Of a stretch of DNA of 64,000 bases, positions 39,601 through 49,029 are shown in pieces. The stretch comes from Galbula dea (lineage: Eukaryota > Chordata > Aves > Piciformes > Galbulidae), in NCBI GenBank assembly GCA_013399015.1, contig VWZX01006844.1, positions 1-64,000 on the forward strand. The letters are read 5' to 3'. The notes under the pieces were generated by a model. That model had not been told where the DNA came from, made no database searches, and worked only from the letters and a program-made list of their open reading frames with translations. A program made the position numbers and the translations under genes. How positions within the stretch are numbered: position 1 is the stretch's first letter; each line of letters opens with the position of its first letter.

Positions 39601-40693
39601 AGCAGCATAATGCCAGTAAGCTAGCAATAAGATCACTTTGCTCTGTTGGGAAGTTACTATTCAATTTTCAGAGAACAGAACAAGTGCCCAAAAATAAATA
39701 AAATTAAGGTAAAATATGATTTCTTCTGAAACATACACACTTCAGGAAGATGATAGTAAGTTGTAAGAATTTATTGTGTTTGTGTTTTGAGCAGAGTTAA
39801 AAGCTTTCTGTCAAAGTGACCTTAAAATGCCGGCTAATATAATTTAATGCCTTCCTTGGCAAACGTTCTGAAAATGTAATTAAAATGGTCCTCTCAAGGC
39901 ACTACTCTAGATATATGACTAGTTTCAATATATTAACTTTAAAAATCTCTTAAAGAAAATACACTTTTTGTTTAAGAAGTAAAGGATCTAGGGAAGGAAA
40001 GAAAGAGTTGAGCCTTTGCAAGAAATTAACCCAAGAGCTGACTGTTTTGACTTTGCTTCAAATACTCTATTTGTGTGTTTGCCCCTTAAAAACACTTCTA
40101 ACATACTGTTTGTCACTTCTCAATAACAGCCTCTAGTTTCTTGTAATTCACTAGCAACAAACTTATACTTTATTTTAAAATGAATATAAAGACTTAAGTA
40201 CTGGGTGTGTATATAAGCACTTAAAACTTGTGAATCAATCCCTTGAATAAGGGAAGTGGCAAAGTACTGCATTCCATGATAGGCTTTGCGTTTGAAAAGA
40301 TGAGATGTAAATTAAATCCATAATACTTTGATGTTGTTCTGGCACTCTGATGAACACAGATTGAATTTTTCTGGAGAAAAGTGATAAATGGCCTCTTCAA
40401 AACATCCTTAAGTCCCTAAAGTAAGGTGAACTCAGTGATAAAATCCATGAGCGTACCTATGGCAGCCCAAAGGTGAGTATTTGAATGTCACCTCAACAAG
40501 GTTACAAAGACAGCATTTGAAGAAGGACAAATGTGGGGAGGGAAACAAGGTTTAGTAACCAAATGATGCAGTATCTAACATAACAAACTTCATTTGAGTT
40601 AAGTTTTTTCTTCTTCCTTCAGGTGAGGAAGAGAGTACCTCCCGGCCCTCTGGGTGGGCTTCGTATCTCCATAGCTGGTCGGGACTTCGATGA
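12342..40693 (+). CDS. GCC2: GRIP and coiled-coil domain-containing protein 2 (GCC185), complete, 23 coding exons
   Basis: GCC2 is a trans-Golgi golgin. From family knowledge, it forms a long coiled-coil dimer anchored by a C-terminal GRIP domain through ARL1, binds Rab6 and Rab9, and tethers endosome-derived carriers such as those recycling mannose-6-phosphate receptors. Twenty-three exons read by eye join without a frame break to 5061 nt (1686 residues). Human, as I recall it, has 1684. The start matches human (Met-Glu, then GSGKSK and TLPKEDLIKFAKKQ). Residues about 25-1590 are rich in Leu, Glu and Lys heptads. Exon 6 (18656-21127) alone encodes 824 residues. The GRIP domain is at about 1609-1661, with the key Tyr at about 1620 in ANLEYLKNVLLQF. 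The tail is SGWASYLHSWSGLR. All splice sites are GT-AG except the donor after exon 15, which is GC. Individual exons are listed separately. Confidence 0.96.
12348..15128 (+). other. GCC2: GCC2 intron 1
   Basis: The GT-AG intron starts inside the CpG island and then becomes AT-rich. An A-rich tract lies near 14550-14600. I see no gene or clear CR1 copy in it. Confidence 0.7.
15129..15188 (+). CDS. GCC2: GCC2 exon 2
   Basis: Acceptor TGTTGCAG, donor AAG|GTGAGC, 60 bp, phase 0. Residues 3-22, VQDAGQEMASS and then PGSGKSK, align with the human PGTGKSK region. Confidence 0.9.
15848..15932 (+). CDS. GCC2: GCC2 exon 3
   Basis: Acceptor TTACAG, donor ACAG|GTACCT, 85 bp, ends phase 1. Residues 23-50 include LDTLPKEDLIKFAKKQ, nearly identical to human. 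This is the conserved N-terminal motif before the coiled coil. Confidence 0.93.
16924..16991 (+). CDS. GCC2: GCC2 exon 4
   Basis: Acceptor TTTTTAAG, donor CAG|GTAGGA, 68 bp. It completes the split Glu codon and encodes LEKEVEELRSKAAT to DDIIQ (residues 51-73), the start of the coiled coil. Confidence 0.9.
17448..17458 (+). repeat. poly-G run of 11
   Basis: Eleven consecutive G bases lie in GCC2 intron 4. Such runs often vary in length and are prone to sequencing error. Confidence 0.9.
17795..17899 (+). CDS. GCC2: GCC2 exon 5
   Basis: Acceptor AAACTAG, donor GAG|GTACTG, 105 bp, phase 0. Residues 74-108, ALTERLEVVLLEKAES and then QQCVALKKEN, match the human coiled coil. Confidence 0.92.
18656..21127 (+). 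CDS. GCC2: GCC2 exon 6, giant coiled-coil exon
   Basis: Acceptor TTGTTTAG, donor AAG|GTTATA, 2472 bp, phase 0, encoding residues 109-932 (824 codons) without interruption. The composition is Glu-, Lys-, Leu- and Gln-rich in heptads, i.e. parallel coiled coil. Conserved blocks shared with human include FHEREDLDFKINEL, SDSEKEKMALV, LQTELGESAGKISQEFEL and EKDALLETVNRLQ. Reading past the donor gives a stop 18 bp downstream. Confidence 0.97.
21823..21892 (+). CDS. GCC2: GCC2 exon 7
   Basis: Acceptor AACACAG, donor ATTG|GTATCT, 70 bp, ends phase 1. Residues 933-955, NLMETLTEKTDHQSSVAELQ. This is a poorly conserved linker, and the boundaries rest on splice signals and phase. Confidence 0.85.
22522..22622 (+). 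CDS. GCC2: GCC2 exon 8
   Basis: Acceptor ATTTTAG, donor GAG|GTACCC, 101 bp. Residues 956-989 include KIKVVAVKAKKELDASRKE, near identical to the human block. Confidence 0.93.
22703..22801 (+). CDS. GCC2: GCC2 exon 9
   Basis: Acceptor GTTAACAAG, with a weak pyrimidine tract, donor AAG|GTAAGA, 99 bp. Residues 990-1022 include SEKDQLSASMKDVIQGAESY, highly conserved. The preceding intron is only 80 bp. Confidence 0.93.
22862..23718 (+). repeat. CR1 LINE in GCC2 intron 9, sense orientation
   Basis: The copy starts in reverse transcriptase just after the catalytic FADD region and continues MKFNKGKCRVSHLG, MSQQCALVARRANGILGWIR and LHLEYCVQFWAPQ. A frameshift near 23.41 kb splits the end. It finishes with GTGTGACCTGGTCTAGGGAA, TCTTTCGAGGTCCCTTCC and ATTxTGTGATTCTGTGA. 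It is fairly young and of the same subfamily as the copies at 49.4 and 57.0 kb. Confidence 0.93.
24130..24955 (+). repeat. old diverged CR1 LINE, GCC2 intron 9
   Basis: Scattered CR1 landmarks occur in order: GTGACCTGGAGAAGG, the AAATGTAGCTGCAGC region, TTTAGTCTGGAGAAAAGCAGG, GATAGGACAAGAGGAAACAGC, TTGGATATAAGGAAAG and CAATGATCTAAGAGGTCTTTTCC. It has many indels. Boundaries are approximate. Confidence 0.75.
25000..25436 (+). repeat. second old CR1 LINE fragment, GCC2 intron 9
   Basis: Another CR1-like 3' region (GATGATCAAGGGACTGGAAT, CTCAGCATGGAGAAAACTTC, GGAGCTTTGGAACAGG, CTTTTGAGGTCTCTTCCAACC) follows directly. It is diverged, and the left end is uncertain. Confidence 0.7.
25622..25741 (+). 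CDS. GCC2: GCC2 exon 10
   Basis: Acceptor GTGTTAAG, donor CAG|GTCAGT, 120 bp. Residues 1023-1062, NLLMEYDKQGEELDSEKGRA and then IDDLTRQLQ. Confidence 0.92.
27186..27350 (+). CDS. GCC2: GCC2 exon 11
   Basis: Acceptor CTGTTTCAG, donor AAG|GTAACA, 165 bp. Residues 1063-1117 include NEDLLARVETLQQN and DKELEAEKLLKEQKTK. Confidence 0.93.
27679..27783 (+). CDS. GCC2: GCC2 exon 12
   Basis: Acceptor CAATTTCAG, donor AAG|GTAGAG, 105 bp. Residues 1118-1152 include MEELQMQLQKEKKHLQKTMQ, close to human. Confidence 0.93.
28255..28417 (+). CDS. GCC2: GCC2 exon 13
   Basis: Acceptor ACTTGCAG, donor ATAA|GTGAGT, 163 bp, ends phase 1. Residues 1153-1206 include MEIADYERLVRELNQKITDK and QKQKQETLQEEI. Confidence 0.93.
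28959..29059 (+). CDS. GCC2: GCC2 exon 14
   Basis: Acceptor TGCACTAG, donor GCT|GTAAGT, 101 bp. Residues 1207-1240 include KIKQLLVKTKKELADSKQA, identical to the remembered human segment. Confidence 0.94.
29176..29253 (+). CDS. GCC2: GCC2 exon 15, followed by a GC donor
   Basis: Acceptor CACGCAG, 78 bp, residues 1241-1266, with LQASLKGELEASQQQVEAYK. The exon must end at AAG (29253) because the protein continues IQVAVLTSEKHK from the next exon. The intron therefore begins GCAAGA, a GC-AG intron. No GT nearby restores the frame and the conserved junction. Confidence 0.92.
29925..30062 (+). CDS. GCC2: GCC2 exon 16
   Basis: Acceptor TTTTTCAG, donor CAG|GTACTC, 138 bp. Residues 1267-1312 include EQHQRTLSAYQQKMATLQEE and CRAAQ. 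Confidence 0.94.
31212..31342 (-). repeat. CR1 LINE 3' fragment, antisense in GCC2 intron 16
   Basis: The + strand reads ATCATAGAATCATAGAATGG, then GGAAAGGACCTTAAAGATCA and CAGCCTGGCCTTGAAC. This is the reverse complement of a short CR1 3' end. Confidence 0.88.
31525..31646 (+). CDS. GCC2: GCC2 exon 17
   Basis: Acceptor GTGATAG, donor AAAG|GTAAAA, 122 bp, ends phase 2. Residues 1313-1352 include EFESYKVRVHNVLKQQKNKS. Confidence 0.94.
32621..33050 (-). repeat. CR1 LINE fragment, antisense in GCC2 intron 17
   Basis: It starts ATAGAATCATAGAATTGTCA on the + strand and continues through TTCCAACCCCCCTGCC, CCTCTCTGGGCAACCTGTTC and TTCCCCCTAGTCCTATCACT to about 33050. Old, 5'-truncated. Confidence 0.88.
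33828..34004 (+). CDS. GCC2: GCC2 exon 18
   Basis: Acceptor CCCCCCCTTGTAG, donor GAAAA|GTATTG, 177 bp, ends phase 2. Residues 1353-1411 include DQLKVKLQDAQRNSQ, HDTLLERHNKMLQET and KEAELRE. The donor G|GTA is not standard, but the codon completes as Lys with the next exon, matching human EKLCSIQSEN. Confidence 0.92.
35475..35692 (+). CDS. GCC2: GCC2 exon 19
   Basis: Acceptor TGTTTTTAG, donor AGAG|GTAACT, 218 bp, ends phase 1. Residues 1412-1484 include FRDQVRNLQEEHRKTVETLQ and EAQLFQLKSEPSTR. Confidence 0.94.
35900..36360 (+). repeat. old CR1 LINE, sense in GCC2 intron 19
   Basis: CR1 landmarks in order: GTGAAAGGGCTGGAAGG, GAGGAGCAGCTGAGGACTTT, GAAGATTCAGACTGGACATT, CTGCAGAGGTGCTTGATACC and TAGGTGATCTTAGTAGGTCC. 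Diverged but continuous to the 3' end. Confidence 0.82.
37303..37497 (+). CDS. GCC2: GCC2 exon 20
   Basis: Acceptor GTCTTTCAG, donor CTTG|GTAGGT, 195 bp, ends phase 1. Residues 1485-1549 include NFRERRNADLPLLD, REEGEGMETTDTESVSSAST and SLEQLLNS. This non-coiled acidic and Ser/Thr-rich linker precedes the C-terminal Rab-binding and GRIP region. Confidence 0.95.
38306..38445 (+). CDS. GCC2: GCC2 exon 21
   Basis: Acceptor AATTGCAG, donor AAG|GTTAGC, 140 bp. Residues 1550-1596 include ELIEKLNTTAKSADHLNELL and EATNAILMEQIK, the coiled coil of the Rab-binding region just before GRIP. Confidence 0.94.
39318..39519 (+). CDS. GCC2: GCC2 exon 22, GRIP domain
   Basis: Acceptor CATCTGCAG, donor CAAG|GTAGGT, 202 bp, residues 1597-1663. 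It encodes LERNQEREKSVANLEYLKNV, LLQFIFLKSGSEKERLLPVI and QLSPEEKGKL, the GRIP fold. The invariant Tyr that contacts ARL1 in GRIP domains is at about residue 1620. GRIP domains place golgins on trans-Golgi membrane. Confidence 0.96.
40623..40693 (+). CDS. GCC2: GCC2 exon 23, C-terminus
   Basis: Acceptor TCCTTCAG. It encodes GEEESTSRPSGWASYLHSWS, then GLR and TGA. The WASYLHSWSGLR tail is identical to the remembered human C-terminus. Confidence 0.96.
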
Positions 40694-42146
40694 GACAGTG
40701 GAAACTCTAGATCTTTAAACACATTCCATGGTTGTAAAAAGAGACATTTTAATGTAGAAGAACAATCTGTTGGTGTTGTGGCATTGAACTACCGGTTTTT
40801 TATTTCTGTGTGTTACTTTCAGCTTTTCAGGCTCTTCTAAGAAAGAAGCCCTCAGTTGCTCTGAAAGACTATGTTATGCTCTGACAGCAGTGAACTGTTC
40901 CTCTTGTAAATGCTAAAGCTGATGATCAGAAGTGTAATAAGAAGTGACAAATTAATAGCAAATTGCTTGGAAACAGAATTTGACAAACCTTTGATGACTG
41001 TTCTGATAGCAATTTAAAAACTTGATCTAATGTAGTAACTGGAGTAACTAGACTTCAGACTCAAAGCATTTTGAAGTGTTTACAGTTTCTTGCACATATT
41101 TTTGTCAGCTCTCTAATCTATAGGGGTAGTGTTATTCTCACCACATTGAAGAAATTATTTCCTTTCTGCTAATGCTCACAGAATGTAAGATCATTAAGAA
41201 ACAAAAATGGCGTTTTCTGCTTTGACTGAGTTTTTAGTCTTGGGTTTTGGGTTTGGTTTTGTTTCAAAAGCTGGATTGAAAATATGAAGGTAATGGCTCA
41301 CAAAATGTAGAGGCTGCCTGAAGCTGTGTGAAATACAATGCTTGCCACATCTGGGGCATGGTAATGTAATAGAGATTAGTGGCATCTGTGGAGTAGCACA
41401 CCAAGAATCTGAGGTTGTAAGTGAGCAGAAGCTTTGAGTGAAAGGGCTTAAACTATGGCTTTTTACCCAGTAGCTGGAAGTTTGTATTCAAGACCAGGAA
41501 GAAATGTTTCAATTATGCTGGTGATGTCTGTACTTGGAGAAGCAGCCCACTCCTACTGACTTAGTCAAAGGAAGAATCTGAGTCCATAGGTCAGAGTCCT
41601 AACAATAACTTCTGAGAGAAAAGAACAGAGCTTTTGTTAACAGATGCATCTAACAGTCGCTTTGCTGTGTTTGCACACGTCATTTGCACAAATCTTTTGC
41701 AAAGAGGAGATAATCTTTCTTCCAGTTTAATCAAAGGAATGTTTGGTTTTCTTCAAGAAAAATACATCTGTCATAGATTTACTACTACTTTTATAAGCAC
41801 AGCACCTTCTTTTTAGCTTCAGTCTTCTCTTCCCCTTTATAGTCCATGTTGCCTTTCACCATCTTAATTTATTTGTAACTTATTAAAATACCAATGCATG
41901 TTTTTGAACCCTACTTACACTTCAACCAGAATCTTTCCATCTTTTTCACTCAGATTTTCATGCTCTCTGTAAAACAGTACAGAGAATCATTCCCTCATAC
42001 ACATACCAATGCTAAATAGTGTTCCTCCTTTCCTGTCTTTCTTAGTTGAAGCCCTGAGGAAATTCTGCTCTTTCCTTTCATATTGCCTTATTCAGGGCTG
42101 AGATTAGTGTGGACATAAGAACAACAGAAAGACAGCACACCATGAG

Positions 42147-42152
42147 AATAAA
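42147..42152 (+). terminator. GCC2: candidate proximal poly(A) signal of GCC2
   Basis: AATAAA lies 1.45 kb after the stop, with TTTAACTTTTTGCCTCTTG downstream as a possible U/GU-rich element. Confidence 0.4.
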
Positions 42153-44215
42153 CTGGTCAGAACTGCGCTTTGGGTTTAACTTTTTGCCTCTTGTATATGT
42201 TTCAGTGCACAACAGAGCCACAGGTTTTATTTAGATACTGTAATTCCTTTCCAGGGTCTTAAGCACCTTTTTTTGTTGTTGTTATTTCCCTCCAATATGT
42301 GTTTTAACTGGAATCTTTATGATTTGTGCTAGCAGTAAAAACAGTCTTTATGGACTTTCAGATCACAGAACTGAGAAATGGTAACACGGGGATGAGTCTC
42401 TAGGCATCAGTACCTTGGAAATGTAGACAGAACACATGAGGTTATGTTTAGGCTTTTTGGCCTTTGCTTTTGAAGTGATTGCCATATCTGAAACAGTCAC
42501 AGCTTGCTCCAGATCTCAGATCTTACTCACAGCTGGATTTGGTTAATGTCACTCAAAAGAATGCCAGAACAGAGTGACAGGAGAGATTTGAAGGAGGCAG
42601 AAAAATAAGGGCAAGTTGTTCTCCTGAACAGTGGAAGCACGTGAGTGGAAGTTTAGCACTTCATTCAAACTCAGGCTGCAGCTGACCTTATTTAGTCTCT
42701 TCTGCATGCTGTCTGCTTGGCTATCTCTGTGACAAGTTCCTGTTAACCTGCACGTTTTTTAGAACTGTAGATTATTTACATTGTAAGCTGTGAATAAGTG
42801 TATGCAAGTAACGTGATTTTTGGCTGTATTAAATACCAGTTGCTTATGGACTTCTTTGTAGTCCAAGTTGCATGCTCACTGTTTTCAGTAAGACTCAAAT
42901 ATTGTACTTATAAATGTTTTGGGTTGTTTTTTACAATGGAAGATTAAGAATATTTTAATAACTGCTACTAAACTGTGTTCTTGTTGCTGAGATGGACAGA
43001 ACTTACTTTTGTGGTAGTAAACTGTAAGAAAATATATCAAAACTTAATATACACTTGCAGTAAATGGCATAGAAGAACGTGAACTGGAAGCAGGATTATT
43101 TTGCATAGAAAACTTTTTCTATGTCATATATTTGCATTTGTAATGTACAGCATTGTAGCTGTGATTTGCTTGCAAAAAGCAATTTGAAGTTTTAACTAGT
43201 ACTGCTGCTTCTCAATGTACTGTGATGCTTGCTTTTTTGCAAGAGCACTGTGCTGACTTTGCTTTCTGGCTCTTTTGTCTGTTGTTTGTTTTCTTTACAG
43301 TGCCATATTTGTTAGGGTTTTTCTTAGAAAATGTAACCCCTGCCCAAAGAGTTTACAAGCTTAGGACCAATTTTTCCTCCTCTATTAGCCTGCCTTCAGC
43401 CCAACCCTAAGGAGAGCATAGTGGGGGGGAAGAAAAAAAGAGATGACTCTACTGTTGCTACTCAGAGTTATATATGAATTAAAGCCCAAAAACGGGATTG
43501 ATTTAGAGTTGGCAGGCCTGCATGTGCACTGCACTGTGCCTGAATTTTTAACTACCTGTGATGCCTTTAGAACTGGGTTGTATGCCTTCCATATTCCCTT
43601 TACCCAGAAGGGAGACTCATCTGTGCAGACAAGATGTGCTCCAGTTGACAGACAGGAAGACCAGAGCTAGTCAGAGTGTAGTGTAGATGTGGGGTTCAGG
43701 ATGGCCAAAGGGAACTCATGTTAGAAGTGGTACATGGGAGAGTAGAGTTGCTTTTTTCTTTTGTGACCCTCCCTTCCAAAAGTATAATTGAGAGAAGACA
43801 TGGTTAGGCTGTGTTCTAAATTAAAATCTTCCTTTGGCTATTGTCCCCCATCCTTTTGCTTTCATAACTGAGAAAGTATTCTGAATTGTAGGGGAACACT
43901 TAAACTCTCTTTTAATTTGTACTAAGAGGCTTTGAAGGCAACTTAACCATCTGTGTGCTTCCTTTTGCTTATGTCTTGGCTTCACCCAGTGCACCAATTC
44001 TTCCTCAACTACTGCTAGTTCTACTATCACTGGTACTGTGAAAATTTCTCCCTTAGGAGCCTTGCAAATAGCAGTTACCACTCACAAGCTGAGAAACCAA
44101 ATGTATGAAGAGATAAAAAATATATTTGTTGTAGTGATTTCAGCATTACTAGTCTGAATGATTAAGTGTTTTGGTTGGAAATATGTCTTTGGCCTTCTCA
44201 TGTGGCCATCACTTC

Positions 44216-44221
44216 AATAAA
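44216..44221 (+). terminator. GCC2: candidate distal poly(A) signal of GCC2
   Basis: AATAAA lies 3.5 kb after the stop, with TGCATTTCTTTTTCCCTG about 20 bp downstream as a U-rich element. Confidence 0.45.
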
Positions 44222-47210
44222 ATTCATCTTTACCCAACAGAGTGCATTTCTTTTTCCCTGAAAGCCTGTTCTTACCTGAGAAAATGCTGCTCAGGTGTAA
44301 GGTGGAAAACACAGTGATGTTTACTGTGGTATGAAAGAGAAAGATTTTATGGATCTGGTGTAGTAGCTGCAGTCTTTACTTTGGACCCCAGTAACAGTGT
44401 TAGAAGAGGAAAGGAAATTGCTTTGTTATGGTTTTGGGTTTTTTTTAAAAAACAAGCCAAGCAAGGACAACAAACACTCATTTAAATTACTTCAAATGTG
44501 TTGCTAGATTCTTACTAGCAATCTGACATGAAGGAGAGAAGGGATGCAGAAGGTATTCATGTGCTTCTTAGATGGATTGCACTTGGTGTTTTCCTGTTAA
44601 GTACTAGCCACCTTACTGCTCTTCAAACTGAATTTGATCTACAGTTGTCTACATGCTGTCTTGCAAGGATGAGAAGGTGTGTATCCTGGGCTCAAGAGCT
44701 TCCTGGCTTCTTCTGGCTCATCCTGAGGATCAAAGCTGGACTGAACAATGGATCTTGAACCAAGGATAGTAAAACAAAGTAGGGAAAATATGCATCAGTC
44801 ACTGCTCCAACAATTCAATCCACTTTGGTATTAGCAAATCATTCATTCTTCTTGCTGTCAGTTGAATGCCTGCAGGCTTCTTAAGAATCCATGGTAAAGG
44901 TAATCAGTGTAAAAATGTGCTATATTGGGTGTGGGCACAGTCCCAGTCCTCTTATAATGGCCTTTGAAAGTGTTTTAAATTGATAGGTATTGGATGGCAG
45001 CTGTGTATGAGCGTAGGCTTTGAGGGGGTTTTTATTGTTGCGGCTGGAAGTTTAATTGCTTGCAAATCGAAGCCGCTGCTGAGAACACTCAGAGCATTTC
45101 CGCAGCAGCAGGATGAATTAGTTATTGGATCTCTTGCCCTTTGCAGCATGCAGAACATCTCCAAAGTAAAAACCATGGAAACCATTACAGAAGTCCAGAA
45201 AGTCTTTCACCCAAGTGCTGTTTTACTGTCATTATTCTCCCTTGTGGAGTTCAGTTGCTGATGCTCAGCATTACTGTTGCCAAGGGACAAGATCAATGAT
45301 ACCGTTGTGGCTTTTAGCATCTAAATCTTTATAAAGCCTAGTTAATGTTCCTCTTGCAAGTAGTCACTGCATTTACCTAAACCTGCAGCTGCAGCAATCT
45401 AGGGGAAACTGCCAGCCTTTGCAATGGTCACCCGGCTCCACGGCAGAGGACTACAGTCTCTGGAAGAGTGGAAGGAGAAGCAGCTGGAGGGAATAAAAAC
45501 CATCTCCTGTTGTTGATGGGGTGGTTCTCTGTCCCTGCCCTAACTAGCCTTTCTCTTGGGAACTGGTTAAACCAGTTGTTTGCAGAGCCCTGGGGGAAGT
45601 GGATGTATCAGACTTCTCTTGCAGGAGGAGTATTTTCAGAAAATGCAGAAAAGCTAACAATAGGTTTTGTAACATTCCCTGAAGGACAGAAATTGCATTG
45701 ACAAAGAGCTTAAAAATGGGAAAATTACTAACTTAAATTGCTTCAGGTTGGAACTTGTTCGTTTCCCCTCGAGTTATCCCAAGGTATTTGACCAGCTTCT
45801 GTGCTGCTGGACTCTTCTGCTACATTTCCTCTCTCTGAAGGACCTCAGAATGCTGGTGCAAGCCAAACCAACTGAATAACCATGCAAAATAAGAAACAGG
45901 TAATTATAACTGCTTGCATCAAATTGTTGTCATTGAGCAATGACTTTTTTCTTCTTTGTTTTTTTCCCAGTAGTGACTCCACTGATCTTGTAAGAGCTAA
46001 GGATGCTTGTGCTAAAATATGGTCCATGTGGGGTAGAGAAGGACAGAGTTTGTCAGCAGGATTCACCCTCAGCTTTGTTCACCACCCTCTGCAGTTGAAC
46101 AGCAAGGACTTCAAATACCTTTTTCTGGTGGGTAGGTTAGGAGTTTGGGGTGGCTCAGGGAGTGGTTTATTTTTTATGATAGGTGGAGCATAATGAGAGC
46201 AGCCTGATGAACACAAAGGATGACTGTGTATTCAATGAACTCTTTTTATAGCTTTATCTCTGGATGTAGGCTTAAGCTTTCAGTTTGCAATCCCTGAGCT
46301 TTTTTGAAGGATCACTGACAGTAAACATTGCTGTGGACAAATCTCCATATTCTTCTGTTCTATGTAAGTGGCATAGAAGCTGAAATAAAAAGTATGAACA
46401 TAATACCTCGATAGCTACAAGTCAGTAAGTTACTTTTTAAAGTAACTTTTGAGGTGCTGCTATAAGCTTTTTCTTTAGCCATTATTGTGTCCATCCAAGT
46501 ACTGACCTTGTCATGAAGCAGAAATTTGTGCTGCTAAACATGGAATTTTAATGATCAATTTTGCAGGGTTTTGAGATTGATCTATAAAGATTATATCCCT
46601 GTTCTTGCACAATCTCCTTCCATCTTCCCAGAAAAGGTGAAGCCAAATGTATTAAAATGCATGAAATGGAAATTTGACTTGGCTTTGATAAGGATGTCAG
46701 GATGATCACTAAAACAAGTCTGTTGTTACTCTGAGTAAAGTCTACTGTTTTTTACAGTAGCAAGAATTTTTATGAGATCAAATAGAGACCAAAATTTATT
46801 TGTTTCTGCAACTGATCTGTGAAGAAGTTATTAATGCTGAGCAAGTATGTGAAACCTAACATGTTACTTGGGAATTCATTAACAGTTTTGCTAGGGAAGC
46901 TTAGCTGGACACCTCGTGTTCAAAAATTATTCCTGCTTAAATGGCCAGTTTCCTTTGCTGTTGCTTTGGAGGCAAGACATGAAGAACACCAATACAGTTA
47001 GCAGTTGAAATCCACTGATGATATTAAAGTAACTGATCTTGGGGCTGCTGTGTTCACAGGTACTTGGAGTCGAGAACGTGAGGAAGAATATGCCACCTGT
47101 GGTTGCATGATGTTCTGGGAGAAAGCAAAAGCTAGAGGCAATACCACAGCTGGAAGTTACTTATTCAAGTCTCTTCATATCACTATGGCAAAATTGTAAA
47201 ACACTTTTTC

Positions 47211-47430
47211 TGGACATTAGATGTTAGGAAAAAATTCTTTCCCCAGAGGGTGGTAAGGCACTGGCACAGGTTGCCCAGAGAGGTTGTGGGTGCCCCACGA
47301 GGCCAGGTTCAATGCCACGTTGAACGTGTCCCTGGGCAACTTGGTCTAAGGGGTGGGATCCCTGCCCATGGCAGAGAGGTTGGAACTAGATGATCTTTAA
47401 GGTCTCTTCCAACCCAAACCAGTCTATGCT
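47211..47430 (+). repeat. CR1 LINE 3' fragment
   Basis: It reads TGGACATTAGATGTTAGG, GGCACTGGCACAGGTTGCCC, CTGCCCATGGCAGAGAGG, TGGAACTAGATGATCTTTAA and GGTCTCTTCCAACCC, the canonical CR1 3' region. Confidence 0.9.
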
Positions 47431-49029
47431 GATGCTTCTGATCAGAGGCATGCTGTCAAATTCTTTCGCCAAGCTGCCGCCTTCTTGACTGTCTCCCCAG
47501 TAATCCTTCCTTTCTCACTTCTTCCCCAAGCCTACAGTAACAGTCTTGTTTGGCGTCAGTAAACTGACAATATGTATAGCTCTAGACAGGTAAAGGTTCT
47601 GTGCTGTCACTTCTACCACTGCCAGCTGCATTACTTACTATGAGTTGGCATTTCAAGAGGGGTAGAAGACTTGAAGTGCTCTGGAAGCAGAACATCAAAA
47701 CCTTATGTCCACTTGAAACTGCTTTTTATGCTACTCTAGCAGGGAGAGATGGGAGGAGAGGGAAAAAATCAAACCAAAAAAACATTAATTTTGTGATTAA
47801 TATGCTGATCTGGAGATGCAGAGTCCAAGCTCCCCACTCTGCCACATGCTTCCTTTGTGAATTTAATTTCACATTCTCTGTCTCTGCTTCCTCACTTGCC
47901 TGCTGGGGATAATGGCACTTCTCCTGAAGCCAAGTACATTAGCAGCAGAATGTTTAACTTCATTATGGGTTTATAAGCAGTAGGCACATTATAAACCTGC
48001 ATAGGAAGAAAAAGGTCTTAGCCTTTCATTGTACTGGACCAGAAGGACTGACCTTTTTTATTTTGGAGTTTGCAGTGTGTGTTTGTGAATACTATTAAAT
48101 TGTTTGCCTAAATGTTCTGGACTGGATTTTCCAAGTTAATTAGAATGCCAGCATGCTCTGATACTATGTCATGGGGAATTACTCACAATTAAGAATTGCT
48201 ATTTCTGTTGTACAGCAAGACATAAGAAAAATTTCAACCAGACTCCAAAGCCAAGGCACAAAGTTGCTGCAAAGCACAGAGAGCCTAGGGAGGCAATCTT
48301 GGCACTGAATTCCTGCCTTTTCTTGGGACAACGTTTCCAAAAAGCTGCTCGTGCTTAGCTTTTGGCATCCGGACATGCCTCGGGGAGGGCTCTGCCGTTC
48401 TTTATGCCTGCCTTTCCTACTTCTGTGATTGTATTGCTAGCAGAGCAGGCTCTAGGGCTGTCATCTTTAAAAAGCAGTGGAAAACTGCAGATGGTGCAAT
48501 TCACTTGCCATTAACTCTCTTGGTGTGCTCTCTATAGGAAGGGCTGGGAGGGCTGCACTCGCTGCCTGGCGCTGCCTGTTAATTATTTCCAGAGTTTGCT
48601 CGTTCGGAGTTTGCTGCCCTGGTAGTCGTACGTCTGCCCAGACACCTCCCCCCCTTTTTCAGGCTATGTTGCTCGGAGGTGCAGCTCTTCAGCTGGGCTC
48701 AGCAGCCAGAGGCAACTGCCTCATACAGCTCCCCCGGAGGACGTGCAATGGGAGAGGCCCCAAAATCCTTGCAGACAAGCTGAGGTTAATTAAAGACATT
48801 CATGAAGCTGCCTACAAGTGATGGCAGACTGCCTGAAGTTGATTAGAAAAAAAACAAAAGGGTACTATTACATTCAGCTGGCACAGAATGAGTACTTATT
48901 TAGATGATAGAAGGATGCTCTGCTGACAGACTCATTAAAATAAGTGGGTGGTTTGGGTTGGTTTTGGGGTGCGGAGTGGGGTTATGTTGGTTTTTTCCTT
49001 TTTTTGCTGGGGGTCTGTTTCATTTCTTA

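Larger units (their letters stand above)
40694..44221 (+). other. GCC2: probable GCC2 3' UTR
   Basis: After the stop the sequence is AT-rich, without CR1 or coding signs. Two poly(A) hexamers stand out: AATAAA at 42147-42152, followed by a T/G-rich stretch, and AATAAA at 44216-44221, followed by a T-rich stretch. ATTAAA at about 42829 is another option. The real end needs transcript data. Confidence 0.5.

Noticed and set aside
48477..48821. 114-codon plus-strand frame
   Set aside because: No recognisable protein and no clear promoter or splice pattern. Kept only as a possible non-coding element.
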